Assembly: GCA_015058655.1 (NCBI GenBank)
Contig: SVBX01000008.1
Span: forward strand, 1 to 64,000
Source of the DNA: Pseudoselenomonas ruminantium
Lineage (GTDB): Bacteria; Bacillota; Negativicutes; Selenomonadales; Selenomonadaceae
Reading direction: 5' to 3'
Length of the DNA: 64,000 bases
In this document: one piece after another, positions 55,189 to 64,000 of the stretch
How positions within the stretch are numbered: the first letter of the stretch is position 1
How the letters are laid out: each line of letters opens with the position of its first letter
Translations under genes and position numbers: made by a program
Notes under the pieces: model-generated
What the model saw: the letters and a program-made list of their open reading frames with translations, nothing else
Database searches by the model: none
Told to the model about the DNA's origin: nothing

Positions 55189-55317
55189 TCATCGTTTTAG
55201 TATACGCTTAATCAGCCGGATAGTCCAGCGCCCCAGCCAAACAATAGCCCAAAAAAGATTCATGAAAAAGTTTGCGATTTTTCCCCTGAGACTCTCCGGC
55301 GCCAGTTTATTATCCAT
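55189..55317 (-). CDS. Small basic membrane protein between clpC and radA
   Basis: A 42-residue [45 protein letters not shown]. Its ATG (55315-55317) lies inside the last codons of clpC in another frame, with GGAAGGCGG upstream, so it is probably translationally coupled. One hydrophobic helix with a strongly basic tail. I know no such gene in the standard ctsR operon. Confidence 0.45.
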   Translation of the reverse strand: MDNKLAPESLRGKIANFFMNLFWAIVWLGRWTIRLIKRILKR

Positions 55318-57799
55318 GGACTGCCGCCTTCCGCTGTCTCGGCACGCTCTTTTCCTTCTTCACGAAATCAAGTTTATCCTCCGTCTTGCCCTTGCGAACG
55401 CTGATGGTATCGCCAGCCTTGAAGGTGCCGGCCAGCAGCAGCTCTGCCAAATCGTTTTCCAGCATTCTTTCGATGGCTCTGCGCAGTGGCCTGGCACCAT
55501 ATTTTTCATCCGTGCCCTGCTCGATGAGCCTTAGCTTGGCACTGGGTGTCACTTCCAGACGAATCTCTCTCTCCTGAAGACGCTTTCTCACATCCCTCAA
55601 AAGTATATCCACGATGCTGGAAAGCTCGCTCCTGCCCAAGGGATGGAACACCAGCATTTCATCCACCCTGTTCAGAAACTCAGGCTTGAAAATGCGCCGC
55701 ACCTCCCCCAGCACACGCTTCTTCGCCAGCTCGCTCTGGCTGAGGCTGCGCTCTTCTCCCACAGCGAAACCCACCGCAGGGGAAGCCTTCTTCAGGAAGC
55801 TCGCCCCTGCATTCGAGGTCATGATGATCACTGTATGGCAGAAATCCACCGTACGCCCCTGGCCATCCGTCAGACGGCCGTCGTCCAGCACCTGCAGGAG
55901 GATATTGAACACATCTGGATGCGCTTTCTCTATTTCGTCCAAAAGGACTATGGAGTAAGGCTTCCTGCGCACTGCATCTGTAAGGCGCCCTCCTTCCTGA
56001 TAGCCCACATAGCCCGGTGGCGCCCCCACCATGCGGGAGACCGTGTGCTTTTCCATATACTCGGACATGTCAAAGCGTATGATGGCATCTTCGCTGCCAA
56101 AGAGATTTTCCGCCAGGGCCTTGGCCAGCTCGGTTTTGCCCACGCCCGTGGGCCCGAGGAAGAGGAAGGAGCCAATGGGGCGGCGCGGGTCCTTCAGCCC
56201 TGCCCGTGCACGGCGCACTGCCCTGGAAACGGCACCAACAGCCTCCTGCTGCCCCACCACTCTGGCAGCCAGCTTCTTTTCCATGTTCAGCAGCTGCTGG
56301 GCTTCCCGGGCTGCCATCTTCTGCACTGGTATGCCCGTCCAGTCAGATACCACCTCTGCCACATCATTTTCCGTGACAGTGACATAGGTGCCGCTCTGCT
56401 GAGCCCATTCCCGGCGGGCTGCTTCCAGCTCCTCTTTTTTCCGCTGCATCTCATCCCGAAGGCTCGCCGCCCTCTCAAAAGCCTGGGCTTTGATAGCCTC
56501 GTCCTTTTCACTCTCCAGCTCTTCGATACTGCTTTCCATTTCCTGCAGGGACTTAGGAGCAGAAACTGTCCTCATGCGCACTTTGGCTGCTGCCTCATCC
56601 ATGACATCTATGGCCTTGTCCGGCAGGAAGCGGTCGGTAATGTAGCGTGCGCTCAAACGCACTGCCGCCGTCAGGGCATCATCCAGGATCACTGCCCGAT
56701 GAAACTTTTCATAGCAATCCCGAAGGCCTTTGAGTATATTCTCAGCTTCCTCCGTCGAAGGCTCTTCCACCATCACCGTCTGGAAGCGACGGGAAAGCGC
56801 TCCGTCCTTTTCCAGATACTTCTTGTACTCACTGAGGGTAGTGGCGCCAATGACCTGTATCTCGCCCCGGGAGAGGGCAGGCTTCAATATATTGGCAGCA
56901 TCAAGCGCCCCCTCTGCTGCCCCGGCTCCCACCAAAGTGTGAAGCTCATCTATGAAGAGAATGATTCGGCCTGAGCGCCTGATTTCTTCCATCACGCCTT
57001 TGAGCCGTTCCTCGAACTCCCCCCGATATTTGGCCCCTGCCACAAGCGACGCGATAGAGAGGGAGATAACCTCCTTCTCCTGAAGCATATGCGGCACCTG
57101 GCCGGAAACGATGCGCTGGGCCAGGCCCTCAGCGATAGCGGTCTTGCCCACTCCGGGCTCGCCCAATAGCACAGGATTATTCTTGGTGCGGCGGGAAAGG
57201 ATCTGCACCACGCGGGTAATCTCCCTCTGCCTGCCAACTACCGGGTCCAGCTTTTTGCCTGCTGCCAGCTTGTTGAGGTTCCGTCCGAATTTCTTGAGCA
57301 AGGACATGCCCTGCTCCCCGGCGCCGCCATGCGGCTCCTCGCTGTAGTCGCCTTTCTCTTCCAGCAAGGCAAGCACTTCGCTTAGAGCATCATTCAGCTC
57401 TATGCCAAAATGCTCGATGAGTTCCACTGCTGCTCCACCAGCATCCTCCAGCATGCTGATGAGGATATGCTCCGTATCCACTACGGAAGCCCCCAGACGG
57501 TCAGCTTCACCCACTGCTCCCTCCATGACCCGCTTGGCTCTGGGAGTATAGTAGGGATTATCCGAGGGGAACTCCTGCTCAGAGGCAGTGATGCGACGAA
57601 GTTCTGACAGGGCGCTCTCATACTCCATCCCCAGGTTTCTCATAGCCTTAGCCGCCAGGCTCCCCCTCTCATGGAGGATTCCCAGCAGGATATGCTCCGT
57701 GCCTATGTAATCCCGGCGCAATTCATGAGCCAGACGCTGGCCGAACCGCACTGCCCGGACTGCCATTTCCGTAAATTCTCTTCGGTATCTATCACCCAT
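55310..57799 (-). CDS. clpC: ATP-dependent Clp protease ATPase subunit ClpC
   Basis: An 829-residue HSP100 unfoldase. Two N-terminal Clp_N repeats ([20 protein letters not shown]), AAA+ D1 with [20 protein letters not shown], a middle coiled coil with a UVR-type segment ([20 protein letters not shown]), AAA+ D2 with [20 protein letters not shown], and a C-terminal D2-small domain. It feeds McsB-marked or adaptor-bound proteins to ClpP. AAGGAGGCCCTGC precedes ATG 57797-57799. Part of ctsR-mcsA-mcsB-clpC, controlled by CtsR. Confidence 0.96.
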   Translation of the reverse strand: MGDRYRREFTEMAVRAVRFGQRLAHELRRDYIGTEHILLGILHERGSLAAKAMRNLGMEYESALSELRRITASEQEFPSDNPYYTPRAKRVMEGAVGEADRLGASVVDTEHILISMLEDAGGAAVELIEHFGIELNDALSEVLALLEEKGDYSEEPHGGAGEQGMSLLKKFGRNLNKLAAGKKLDPVVGRQREITRVVQILSRRTKNNPVLLGEPGVGKTAIAEGLAQRIVSGQVPHMLQEKEVISLSIASLVAGAKYRGEFEERLKGVMEEIRRSGRIILFIDELHTLVGAGAAEGALDAANILKPALSRGEIQVIGATTLSEYKKYLEKDGALSRRFQTVMVEEPSTEEAENILKGLRDCYEKFHRAVILDDALTAAVRLSARYITDRFLPDKAIDVMDEAAAKVRMRTVSAPKSLQEMESSIEELESEKDEAIKAQAFERAASLRDEMQRKKEELEAARREWAQQSGTYVTVTENDVAEVVSDWTGIPVQKMAAREAQQLLNMEKKLAARVVGQQEAVGAVSRAVRRARAGLKDPRRPIGSFLFLGPTGVGKTELAKALAENLFGSEDAIIRFDMSEYMEKHTVSRMVGAPPGYVGYQEGGRLTDAVRRKPYSIVLLDEIEKAHPDVFNILLQVLDDGRLTDGQGRTVDFCHTVIIMTSNAGASFLKKASPAVGFAVGEERSLSQSELAKKRVLGEVRRIFKPEFLNRVDEMLVFHPLGRSELSSIVDILLRDVRKRLQEREIRLEVTPSAKLRLIEQGTDEKYGARPLRRAIERMLENDLAELLLAGTFKAGDTISVRKGKTEDKLDFVKKEKSVPRQRKAAVHG

Positions 57800-57828
57800 G
57801 CAGGGCCTCCTTTCCATGAAAAAAGATC

Positions 57829-58896
57829 TTATTCCTTGCCAAGCAAGGCCTTGCGCACCTGCTCCGCACGGAGCCTGTCTATCTCATTCTTGGACATATT
57901 CTCATTTTCTGCCAGATTTTGGAGGAAATGGGTACGGCTCACCAGCAAGATATCACCAAAACAATCAGGAGTCCTTCCCTCCATCAATCTCAGGTTCGCT
58001 CCCAGGCGCACCCAGGATAAAAGCTCCAAAGTCTCCTTTTCCGTGAGCAGGCGAGCATACCGCAAGGTGCCGTAAGCGCGCCAAACTTCATCCTCCAACC
58101 TGTCCTTCATATACAGGGCCAGAGCCTTCCGGGCCTTCCTTTCATGCGCCACCACTTCCCGCACAGCGCTCTTGAGGTTTTCCACCAAAGCCTGCTCGGA
58201 AAAGCCCATGGTAAGCTGGTTGGTTATCTCATAAAGGCAGCCCCCGGCCTCCTGCCCGTCACCATAAAGGCTGTGTATAGACAGCCCCAACTGGGGAGCA
58301 ATGGTTTCCACGCTCCCAATGTTCTTGGTGAAAACCAACCCCGGCAGATGCAGAACCACCGATGCCCTGAGCCCCGTCCCCAGATTGGTAGGCACCGCTG
58401 TAAGATAGCCCATCTTCTCATCGAAGGCAATATCCAGCTGTGACTCAATGATATCATCAATGGCAAAAGCTTTCTTCAGAGGCTCATCGAGGTCAAAAGC
58501 AGGCGCGAGGCACTGAATGCGCAAATGGTCATCTTCATTGACCATCAGGCTGACCCGGCCATTTTCTGCCATGAGGACTTCCCTGTGCTGAGGATTCTTC
58601 ATGAGGGCAGGCGTAGCCAGCTGCTTTTCGATGAGCACGCTGCGCTCCAGGGGCGTAAGCTCCTCCATATTGAGTCCTGTAAACTCCGCGCCCACTCCCT
58701 TAGCCAGGCTGGGGACAATCTGCTCGATCTGCGTGCGTACAGCCAGAAGCTGGGAAAAATCAGCTCTATTGGGGAAAGGCAGCTGCTTGAGATTCCTGGC
58801 CAGGCTGACCCGGCTCATGAGCACCACATCTCCATCGGGGCCGTCGCCGGAAAGCCAGCTGAGGTGTTGCTCCTTCATCACTTCATCCTTAGACAT
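57829..58896 (-). CDS. mcsB: Protein-arginine kinase McsB
   Basis: A 355-residue phosphagen-kinase-like enzyme: VVLMSRVSLARNLKQLPFPN, LMVNEDDHLRIQCLAPAFDL, VPTNLGTGLRASVVLHLPGL. It phosphorylates arginines on CtsR and misfolded proteins and so marks them for ClpCP. The ATG at 58894-58896 overlaps the mcsA stop and follows GGAGGAGAGGGCA; earlier in-frame codons are read through mcsA. Confidence 0.95.
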   Translation of the reverse strand: MSKDEVMKEQHLSWLSGDGPDGDVVLMSRVSLARNLKQLPFPNRADFSQLLAVRTQIEQIVPSLAKGVGAEFTGLNMEELTPLERSVLIEKQLATPALMKNPQHREVLMAENGRVSLMVNEDDHLRIQCLAPAFDLDEPLKKAFAIDDIIESQLDIAFDEKMGYLTAVPTNLGTGLRASVVLHLPGLVFTKNIGSVETIAPQLGLSIHSLYGDGQEAGGCLYEITNQLTMGFSEQALVENLKSAVREVVAHERKARKALALYMKDRLEDEVWRAYGTLRYARLLTEKETLELLSWVRLGANLRLMEGRTPDCFGDILLVSRTHFLQNLAENENMSKNEIDRLRAEQVRKALLGKE

Positions 58897-59440
58897 TGCC
58901 CTCTCCTCCTTCCCTGGCGGAAAGCTTCTGCTCCAAAGCTCGCACCTCATCACGAAGCCTGGCTGCTTCCTCATACTCCTCCTGAGCTACCTTCTCCCTG
59001 AGCTCAGCGCGCAGCTGCTTTATTTCCTGCTTCAGCTCCAGGGTGCCGCCGCTGCGGCGGGGAATCTTGCCGCTATGGGTGCTGGTGCCATGGATCCGGC
59101 GCAGCAAAGGCTCCAATTGACGGCGGAAAGTACCATAGCACACGCTGCACCCAATTTTGCCGGTCTGCTGGAAATCCGCATAACTCATGCCACAGTTCGG
59201 GCAGGTGAGCACCAACGGCTCCCCTTCATGCTTATGCTTCTCTTCCTGCTCCCCTGGCTGGCTGAACATCCCCCGCAAGAAATCGTCCACGGACATGTTC
59301 TTCTTGGGCTGCCTCTCAGGCATGAACTCCCCATAACCAGAAGCGCATTTCTCGCAAAGGTTCTTCTCCACCCTTCCCTCAGGGCCTATCTGCACTATAT
59401 GCACCACCGCTTCACGGCGGCCGCAATCATCGCATAACAT
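58889..59440 (-). CDS. mcsA: McsB activator McsA
   Basis: A 183-residue protein with two zinc modules (LCDDCGRREAV, NLCEKCASG; CPNCGMSYADF, CSVCYGTFRR) and a C-terminal UVR domain (ELREKVAQEEYEEAARLRDE). It activates McsB and regulates CtsR. Standard third position in the operon. Confidence 0.94.
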   Translation of the reverse strand: MLCDDCGRREAVVHIVQIGPEGRVEKNLCEKCASGYGEFMPERQPKKNMSVDDFLRGMFSQPGEQEEKHKHEGEPLVLTCPNCGMSYADFQQTGKIGCSVCYGTFRRQLEPLLRRIHGTSTHSGKIPRRSGGTLELKQEIKQLRAELREKVAQEEYEEAARLRDEVRALEQKLSAREGGEGNV

Positions 59441-59454
59441 AATCTTTCACCTCA

Positions 59455-59907
59455 TCAGCTGAAATTCTCCAGGGTCAGCAGCATGACCTTCAGCAGCCGC
59501 ACTCTTTCCTTGTCGCTCATGGTGGCAGAGCCGAAGGCCTCGCTGACCACCTGCATTAGTAGCGCCCCTTCTCTGGTAGATACCATGTCATGGTCATGGA
59601 GATATTGGATCATAGCCTGCATGGATTTCTCGTCCGTATCCTCGTCGATTTCCTCCAGCATATGCTGGTAAATCATACTGCGCATAGGCACCTGGACAAT
59701 GCGTATGTAGCCTCCCAGCCCCCTTCTCGACTCCACGGAAAACCCCTTGTCCTGGGTGAACCTGGTGGAAAGCACATAGCTTATCTGGGACGGAGCGCAG
59801 GATATAGCATCAGCAATGTCCGTGCGCCGCAGCTCCACCTTGCCATCCTCCCTGGCCGCCAACTGACGAAGGATATAGGCTTCAATCAAGTCAGCAATAT
59901 TGCTCAT
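59455..59907 (-). CDS. ctsR: Transcription repressor CtsR
   Basis: A 150-residue repressor: MSNIADLIEAYILRQLAARE, LRRTDIADAISCAPSQISYV, SVESRRGLGGYIRIVQV (the winged HTH and the Gly-rich wing GLGGYIRI that senses heat), and a C-terminal dimer/McsB-response region. It represses clp genes at normal temperature. First gene of the operon; GAGGGTGATGAA precedes the ATG. Confidence 0.95.
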   Translation of the reverse strand: MSNIADLIEAYILRQLAAREDGKVELRRTDIADAISCAPSQISYVLSTRFTQDKGFSVESRRGLGGYIRIVQVPMRSMIYQHMLEEIDEDTDEKSMQAMIQYLHDHDMVSTREGALLMQVVSEAFGSATMSDKERVRLLKVMLLTLENFS

Positions 59908-59930
59908 TTCATCACCCTCTGTGTTAATTA

Positions 59931-59946
59931 TTGACTAATTGACTAA
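59931..59946 (-). promoter_or_regulatory. Candidate CtsR operator
   Basis: Tandem TTGACTAA TTGACTAA (minus strand TTAGTCAA twice), 24-40 bases upstream of ctsR. The known CtsR box is two (A/G)GTCAAA heptamers at a 10-base period; here the AGTCAA units repeat at an 8-base period, so it is a variant if it is used. Confidence 0.45.
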
Positions 59947-60064
59947 TCGTTACTTTAATTATATTTGTTTTTTTGACTTTTGGCAAGGATTTGCAGGAAT
60001 CTTTCATTATGCACACAGAGGTTTGTACTATCCTGCGTAAAGTTGTCTTCCTCGCCCTAAAGCG

Positions 60065-60093
60065 TTGTTTTATGGCCACCCTGGTGTTAAAAT
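60065..60093 (+). promoter_or_regulatory. Promoter of the ThiT-like gene
   Basis: TTGTTT (60065-60070), 17 bases, TAAAAT (60088-60093). I looked for a TPP riboswitch in the leader and did not see its conserved CUGAGA/ACCUGAU segments. Confidence 0.5.
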
Positions 60094-60134
60094 ACTCATG
60101 TCGCAATCATAGTTTTCTACAAAATAAGGAAGTG

Positions 60135-60746
60135 TTGACCTTGGCAGAACTCCTATCCAGTCCCTCCAGCCTTTTCGCCATGACAGGCCTCTTTGCCCTC
60201 ACCGGCAGCTGCATCTACATGAGGAAGATACACCTCACCACCCAGATGCTGGTTTATGTGGCCCTGATGCTGGCCATCACCGTGGTGCTGCATCAGCTGT
60301 GCATCTTCCACTTCCCCCAGGGCGGTGTCCTGACCCTTGGTGCCATGCTGCCCATCGTGCTGCTGTCCTATCGCTTCGGCCCCTCCGTAGGTGCCATGGC
60401 AGGCTTTCTCTACGGCTTCATCAACCTCCTGCAGGATCCCTTCATCCTCCACCCCATACAGGTGCTCTTTGACTATCCCCTGCCCTTTATGGCCATAGGT
60501 CTGGCAGGCATTGCAAAAAACAACTTCTATCTGGGAATCCTCTTGGGCTTTGCGGGACGCTTCCTCTGCCATTTCATCTCAGGCATCGTCTTCTTCGCCT
60601 CCTACGCCCCGGAGGGCATGTCCCCCATCATCTACTCCCTTACAGTAAACGGCTCCCTTATCGGAGCCGAGTGCCTCATCTGCCTGCTGATTGCCAAGCT
60701 CCTGCCCATAAGGCGGCTCCTGGACAGCATTGGCCAGCAGCATTGA
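60135..60746 (+). CDS. thiT: ThiT-like thiamine ECF transporter S component
   Basis: A membrane protein of about 203 residues: LFALTGSCIYMRKIHLTTQM, YVALMLAITVVLHQLCIFHF, PQGGVLTLGAMLPIVLLSYR, FGPSVGAMAGFLYGFINLLQ, DPFILHPIQVLFDYPLPFMA, GFAGRFLCHFISGIVFFASY. The PQGG.(L)T(L)G.M.PI and QD..(I)LHP.Q...DYP.PF blocks are those of ThiT, which binds thiamine and works with EcfAAT. The ORF extends upstream to 59973, but a TTG at 60135 or 60141 near AAGGA is more likely, downstream of the promoter. Confidence 0.85.
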   Translation: MTLAELLSSPSSLFAMTGLFALTGSCIYMRKIHLTTQMLVYVALMLAITVVLHQLCIFHFPQGGVLTLGAMLPIVLLSYRFGPSVGAMAGFLYGFINLLQDPFILHPIQVLFDYPLPFMAIGLAGIAKNNFYLGILLGFAGRFLCHFISGIVFFASYAPEGMSPIIYSLTVNGSLIGAECLICLLIAKLLPIRRLLDSIGQQH

Positions 60747-60761
60747 GAAAAGGAGAATATC

Positions 60762-62045
60762 ATGCAGAAAGATAGTCTGGACTTATTGCAGTTCATAGCA
60801 GCCTGTCCCTCCCCCTTCCATACGGTGGAAGCAAGCAGCAGCTTTCTGAAGGAAGCGGGCTTTACTGAACTTGCCATGTCCTCCACCTGGGAGCTCATGC
60901 CCGGAGAGCGTTACTTTACGAAAGTCTACGGTTCCACCCTGCTGGCCTTTGCCATAGGCGAAAAAGAAGGCCCCCTGCGGATAGGAGCAGCCCATACGGA
61001 TTTTCCCTGCTTCCGCGTAAAGCCCCAGGCAGGCATAAAAAAAGAAGGCTACGGCCTTCTCAATGTGGAAAGATACGGCGGCATGATGCTGCGCACCTGG
61101 CTGGACAGGCCGCTGGGGCTGGCAGGCAAAGTTGTACTGCGCTCAGGGAAAGTCTTCTCCCCCAAAGTGAAGCTGGTGGACTTCGGCCGCCCCCTGCTGA
61201 CCATCCCCTCCTTGGCTATCCATATGGACAGGGAAGTAAATGACGAAGGCAAGCTGAATCCTCAGACGGATATGCTGCCCCTGGCCACCATAAGCGGCGA
61301 AGAACTGTCAGAGACCTTTTTCCTTGACTGGCTGGCCAAGGAGCTGGAAGCGGCCCCGGAGGATATCCTTTCCTATGAGCTTTCCGCCTATCCCCTGGAA
61401 AAAGGCTGCCTTTGCGGGTTGCAGGAGGAATTCATCTCCTCCCCCCGCCTGGATAATCTCACCTCAACCCTGGCCTGCCTGAAGGGCATCGCCAGTGCAG
61501 AGCCGAAAGATTTCTCCGGCCTGCGCCTGATAGCGCTCTTTGACAATGAGGAAGTAGGCAGCGGCACCAAGCAGGGAGCCGGCTCCGCCGTGCTGAACCA
61601 GGTGCTGGAGCGGATATATTCAGCCCTGGACCGCACCCGCGAAGACCTCTGGGCGGATATAGCGTCCGGCTTCATGCTGTCGGTGGATGTGGCCCATGCC
61701 CTGCATCCCAACCATGCAGACAAATGCGACCCCTCCCACAAGCCCCTCATGGGCTCCGGTGTCGCCCTGAAGCAGGCCGCCGCCCAGACCTATGCCGGAG
61801 ATGCAGAAGCCATCGCCATCATCCGCGGCCTCTGCGAGGCCTCTGACATCCCCTGGCAGGCCTTCGTGAACAGAAACGACATCAGGGGCGGCTCCACTTT
61901 GGGTTCCCTCGCCTCTGCCCTGGTCCCCATCCGCACCTTGGACATAGGCGTCCCCATGCTGGCCATGCACTCGGCCAGAGAACTTATGCACAAAGATGAC
62001 CAGGCCTCCCTGGAAAGGCTGCTGGCATCCTTCATGGGAGCATAG
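60762..62045 (+). CDS. M18-family aminopeptidase
   Basis: A 427-residue zinc aminopeptidase: FIAACPSPFHTVEASSSFLK, LRIGAAHTDFPCFRVKPQAG (metal His/Asp), SPRLDNLTSTLACLKGI, LRLIALFDNEEVGSGTKQGA (catalytic Glu), FMLSVDVAHALHPNHADKCD, and a terminal SARELMHKDDQ. M18 enzymes remove acidic or neutral N-terminal residues. AAAGGAGAATATC precedes the ATG, 15 bases after thiT, so they may share a transcript. Confidence 0.92.
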   Translation: MQKDSLDLLQFIAACPSPFHTVEASSSFLKEAGFTELAMSSTWELMPGERYFTKVYGSTLLAFAIGEKEGPLRIGAAHTDFPCFRVKPQAGIKKEGYGLLNVERYGGMMLRTWLDRPLGLAGKVVLRSGKVFSPKVKLVDFGRPLLTIPSLAIHMDREVNDEGKLNPQTDMLPLATISGEELSETFFLDWLAKELEAAPEDILSYELSAYPLEKGCLCGLQEEFISSPRLDNLTSTLACLKGIASAEPKDFSGLRLIALFDNEEVGSGTKQGAGSAVLNQVLERIYSALDRTREDLWADIASGFMLSVDVAHALHPNHADKCDPSHKPLMGSGVALKQAAAQTYAGDAEAIAIIRGLCEASDIPWQAFVNRNDIRGGSTLGSLASALVPIRTLDIGVPMLAMHSARELMHKDDQASLERLLASFMGA

Positions 62046-62076
62046 GCACAACTGGATTAATAGTCACCGCTTACTT

Positions 62077-62126
62077 GCAAAAAAGCAGGCTGAGCTGTCG
62101 AAACGACAGTCAGTCTGCTTTTTTGT
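62077..62126 (+). terminator. Terminator after the M18 peptidase
   Basis: AAAAAAGCAGGCTGA and TCAGTCTGCTTTTTT pair, with an inner CTGTCG-AAA-CGACAG stem. It functions in both directions. Confidence 0.8.
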
Positions 62127-62147
62127 TGGGCATCATTGAACAGTGCC

Positions 62148-62627
62148 TTACCCAACACCGTATTTCCTGGACACTTCCATGCATTTGTAAAGGAACATTT
62201 TCGAGCTGGCAAAATCATCCAGCCTGCCAATATCCTCAAAAACCCGCCTGTCGGCAATCTCGCCCCGGCTTCTGGCAAACACACGGGCATCTATTTCCGT
62301 AGGAGAAAAAAGATACCAGGCCATATCCCGCTTCAGCCTGTTGCACCGCCTGATATAACCCTCCTCCAGCATCTCATGCTGCATAAGATGACGGAACTCA
62401 TGGTAGCAGGAGTTTTCCACATCCTCCTGGGAATGGTGCTCCTCCAGGTCAATGACTACCCGATAGGAACCATCATCATCAAAGAAAGTATAGGCCTTCT
62501 GCCCCCGCTGGGTGGTATGGCTGTAGAGAACCTTACCCTCCAAAGGAAGGGGAAATCTCTCAAACAACTCCTTGAAAAGCGCTTTGGCTCTAAGCTCCCA
62601 TAGCATATGCTCAATACCAAGAAACAC
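62148..62627 (-). CDS. Hypothetical protein with HExxH-like motif
   Basis: A 159-residue protein from GTG 62625-62627 (AAGGAGAATATT upstream). ALFKELFERFPLPLEGKVLY, then ENSCYHEFRHLMQHEMLEEG, contains HEFRH, a possible zinc site, followed by WYLFSPTEIDARVFARSRGE in the place of the third ligand of ImmA/IrrE-like peptidases. The family is not recognised; peptidase activity is inference. Confidence 0.6.
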   Translation of the reverse strand: MFLGIEHMLWELRAKALFKELFERFPLPLEGKVLYSHTTQRGQKAYTFFDDDGSYRVVIDLEEHHSQEDVENSCYHEFRHLMQHEMLEEGYIRRCNRLKRDMAWYLFSPTEIDARVFARSRGEIADRRVFEDIGRLDDFASSKMFLYKCMEVSRKYGVG

Positions 62628-62709
62628 AATATTCTCCTTGTCATCTTGTATACTAACTTATGTATTATCTTACGCTAAAATTTCTGTTTTAACAATGCTG
62701 CTTTTGCTT

Positions 62710-62736
62710 CTACCATTCGCCCATAATTTATGGTAG
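62710..62736. promoter_or_regulatory. Inverted repeat upstream of the AlbA_2 gene
   Basis: CTACCAT and ATGGTAG, perfect 7-bp arms 13 bases apart, in the leader of the downstream gene and next to TAGAAT. A possible operator. Confidence 0.35.
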
Positions 62737-62771
62737 AATAGTAGAAGAATGGATGAACGGAGGCGATACAT

Positions 62772-64000
62772 ATGGAATTCAGAGAAAGTTCTAACATTGA
62801 GCTGAAACAAATGATAGTGCCAGACATCAAGAAGGAAATCATTGCCTTTGCCAACAGCAATGGCGGAGCCATCTACATAGGCATTGCTGATAATGGTGAC
62901 ATCATTGGTCTTGAAGATACCGACCAGGCCATGCTGCAGGTCACCAGCATGGTGCACGATGCCATCAAACCTGATATCACCATGTTCGTAAACCTGGAAA
63001 TCGTGGAATTTGAGCAAAAATCCGTGCTCAAAATAACTGTACAAAAGGGCACTCATGCCCCATATTACCTGCAAGGCAAGGGCATTCGTCCCGAAGGTGT
63101 CTTCATCAGGCACGGAGCTGCTTCTATCCCTGCCTCAACAGATGCTATACGCGCCATGATTATCGCCAGCGATGGACAGCGATATGAAACTCGCCGCTCC
63201 CTGCAACAAGAATTGACATTCAATTCCCTGGAGGATATATTTGCCCAAAAAAAAATCAAGCTGGAAGAACAGCAATACATGACCCTGGGGCTGAAAACCC
63301 GTGACGGCATCTTCACCAATCTGGCACTGCTCCTCTCCGAGGAATGTCCCCATGAGCTTAAGATTGCTGTCTTCGCCGGAACCAGCAAAACCTCGCCCTT
63401 CCAGAATCGGCGCGAATTCAGAGGCTCCATGCTCACTCAGATGAAGGAAGCCTATGCCATGCTGGAGCAGTATAATCAGCTGGGCGCAAGCTTCAATGGG
63501 CTCATGAGATCTGACCAGCGTGACTATTCGGAAGTTGCCTTGCGGGAGTCCTTGCTGAACTGCATTGTGCATAGGGAATACTCCTACAGTGGCAGCACTC
63601 TCATCAATATCTTCCATGACCGCATAGAGTTTGTTTCCTTCGGTGGACTGGTACAGGGACTCAACCTTGAGGATTTGAAGCTGGGCGTTTCCGAATGCCG
63701 CAATGAAAAGATGGCTGCCATCTTCTACCGTCTGAAACTCATCGAAGCCTATGGTACCGGCATTCCCAAAATCTACGAAAGTTATCAAGGCTCCGGCCTT
63801 GAACCGAAGCTTGAAGCCAGCGACCACGCCTTCCGCATCACCCTGCCCAACAGAAACTTCAAAGGGCACCAGCCCCCCATCGCTTCAAAAAATAAATCTC
63901 CCTTGCTTTACGCTCTTGCCGGCAAAGAAACCTTCATTCGTCAGGATGTGCAGGATGCTTTAGGCGTTTCCCGCAGCCAGGCCAATAACCTTATCAAAGA
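62772..64000 (+). CDS. Schlafen/AlbA_2-type putative DNA-binding regulator, runs off the end
   Basis: At least 409 codons, open at the window end. ATG 62772 follows GGAGGCGATACAT. N-terminal AlbA_2 (Schlafen) domain: EFRESSNIELKQMIVPDIKK, EIIAFANSNGGAIYIGIADN, GDIIGLEDTDQAM, GVFIRHGAASIPASTDAI. A central region with LRESLLNCIVHREYSYSGST and IEFVSFGGLVQGL is the HATPase_c_4-like part, and EAYGTGIPKIYESYQGSGLE continues it. The visible end begins a winged HTH (FIRQDVQDALGVSRSQANNL). Such proteins are common near mobile elements and act as regulators or defence-linked factors; no partner is visible. Confidence 0.8.
   Translation, partial: MEFRESSNIELKQMIVPDIKKEIIAFANSNGGAIYIGIADNGDIIGLEDTDQAMLQVTSMVHDAIKPDITMFVNLEIVEFEQKSVLKITVQKGTHAPYYLQGKGIRPEGVFIRHGAASIPASTDAIRAMIIASDGQRYETRRSLQQELTFNSLEDIFAQKKIKLEEQQYMTLGLKTRDGIFTNLALLLSEECPHELKIAVFAGTSKTSPFQNRREFRGSMLTQMKEAYAMLEQYNQLGASFNGLMRSDQRDYSEVALRESLLNCIVHREYSYSGSTLINIFHDRIEFVSFGGLVQGLNLEDLKLGVSECRNEKMAAIFYRLKLIEAYGTGIPKIYESYQGSGLEPKLEASDHAFRITLPNRNFKGHQPPIASKNKSPLLYALAGKETFIRQDVQDALGVSRSQANNLIK

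Noticed and set aside
59973..60134. 54 extra N-terminal codons for the ThiT-like protein
   Set aside because: They precede the likely promoter at 60065-60093 and do not resemble the family N-terminus.
59994..60134. TPP riboswitch before thiT
   Set aside because: Looked for the conserved CUGAGA and ACCUGAU...GAUAAUGCCAGCG-type segments; not found.
63135..63869. 244-codon minus-strand ORF near the window end
   Set aside because: Antisense to the AlbA_2 gene, which has family motifs and a good start.

Overview
The window joins two different kinds of DNA. Bases 1 to about 32,800 are the right-hand part of an integrated temperate phage (or phage-plasmid). Bases about 32,930 to 64,000 are chromosome of a low-to-mid GC Firmicute. 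The ctsR-mcsA-mcsB-clpC-radA block, a single-chain 1,271-residue PurL, an ECF-type ThiT and strong GGAGG ribosome sites fit a Negativicutes host such as the Selenomonadaceae. The genus is inference; no marker gene is present.

Phage, 1-32.8 kb. Almost everything is on the minus strand in one long chain of small genes that overlap by ATGA/GTGA. Reading in the direction of transcription, a lysis-lysogeny switch lies at 29.7-31.2 kb: a Cro-like gene to the left, a repressor, a lipoprotein and a serine recombinase to the right, and three copies of a TACCCTG operator between. Then come micro-proteins (27-29.5 kb), Gp37/Gp68, a PD-(D/E)XK protein, two DNA methylase-like proteins, an HUH Rep, a RecU-like resolvase, ParA/ParB, a radical SAM protein, many zinc-ribbon and YopX/DUF1653 proteins, SSB, ASCH, MazG, an ART-like protein and an ArpU-type late regulator. 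After a terminator at about 5.6 kb come a membrane protein, two tandem PP-loop (PAPS reductase-like) plus ParB-domain pairs, and the terminase small subunit. Structural genes must lie left of the window.

The most striking phage features are: (i) a 17-bp palindrome, GTGTCCGAWTCGGACAC, at six places plus one degenerate copy, nearly always inside genes, in one reading frame, encoding a (V/L)S(D/E)SDT linker - candidate dispersed ParB or repressor sites; (ii) a 13-nt element, GCGGGCGGCTATG, recurring at or near start codons; (iii) repeated shuffling of YopX, DUF1653 and Lar-like zinc-ribbon modules, including a fusion to an RNA polymerase alpha-CTD-like domain; (iv) the duplicated IbrA/IbrB-like cassette, one copy with an in-frame stop.

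Junction and decay zone, 32.8-44 kb. Just outside the recombinase lie a truncated HEPN (HI0074-like) gene and a 5'-truncated MNT nucleotidyltransferase. A PTS-IIB/ROK fusion gene follows, then fragments of a ferredoxin, a chemotaxis receptor (a 367-bp direct repeat of a second, chimeric receptor 7.4 kb away), an aldo-keto reductase and a galactitol PTS. Intact genes among these are an aldo-keto reductase, a hybrid histidine kinase and a MarR regulator.

Housekeeping zone, 44-64 kb: an ECF S component, a C39-like peptidase, purL, yhcH, an Lrp/AsnC regulator with its aminotransferase, tRNA-Pro(CGG), a DacF-type carboxypeptidase, the clp stress operon, thiT, an M18 aminopeptidase and a Schlafen/AlbA_2 protein that runs off the end. 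No rRNA and no CRISPR array were seen.
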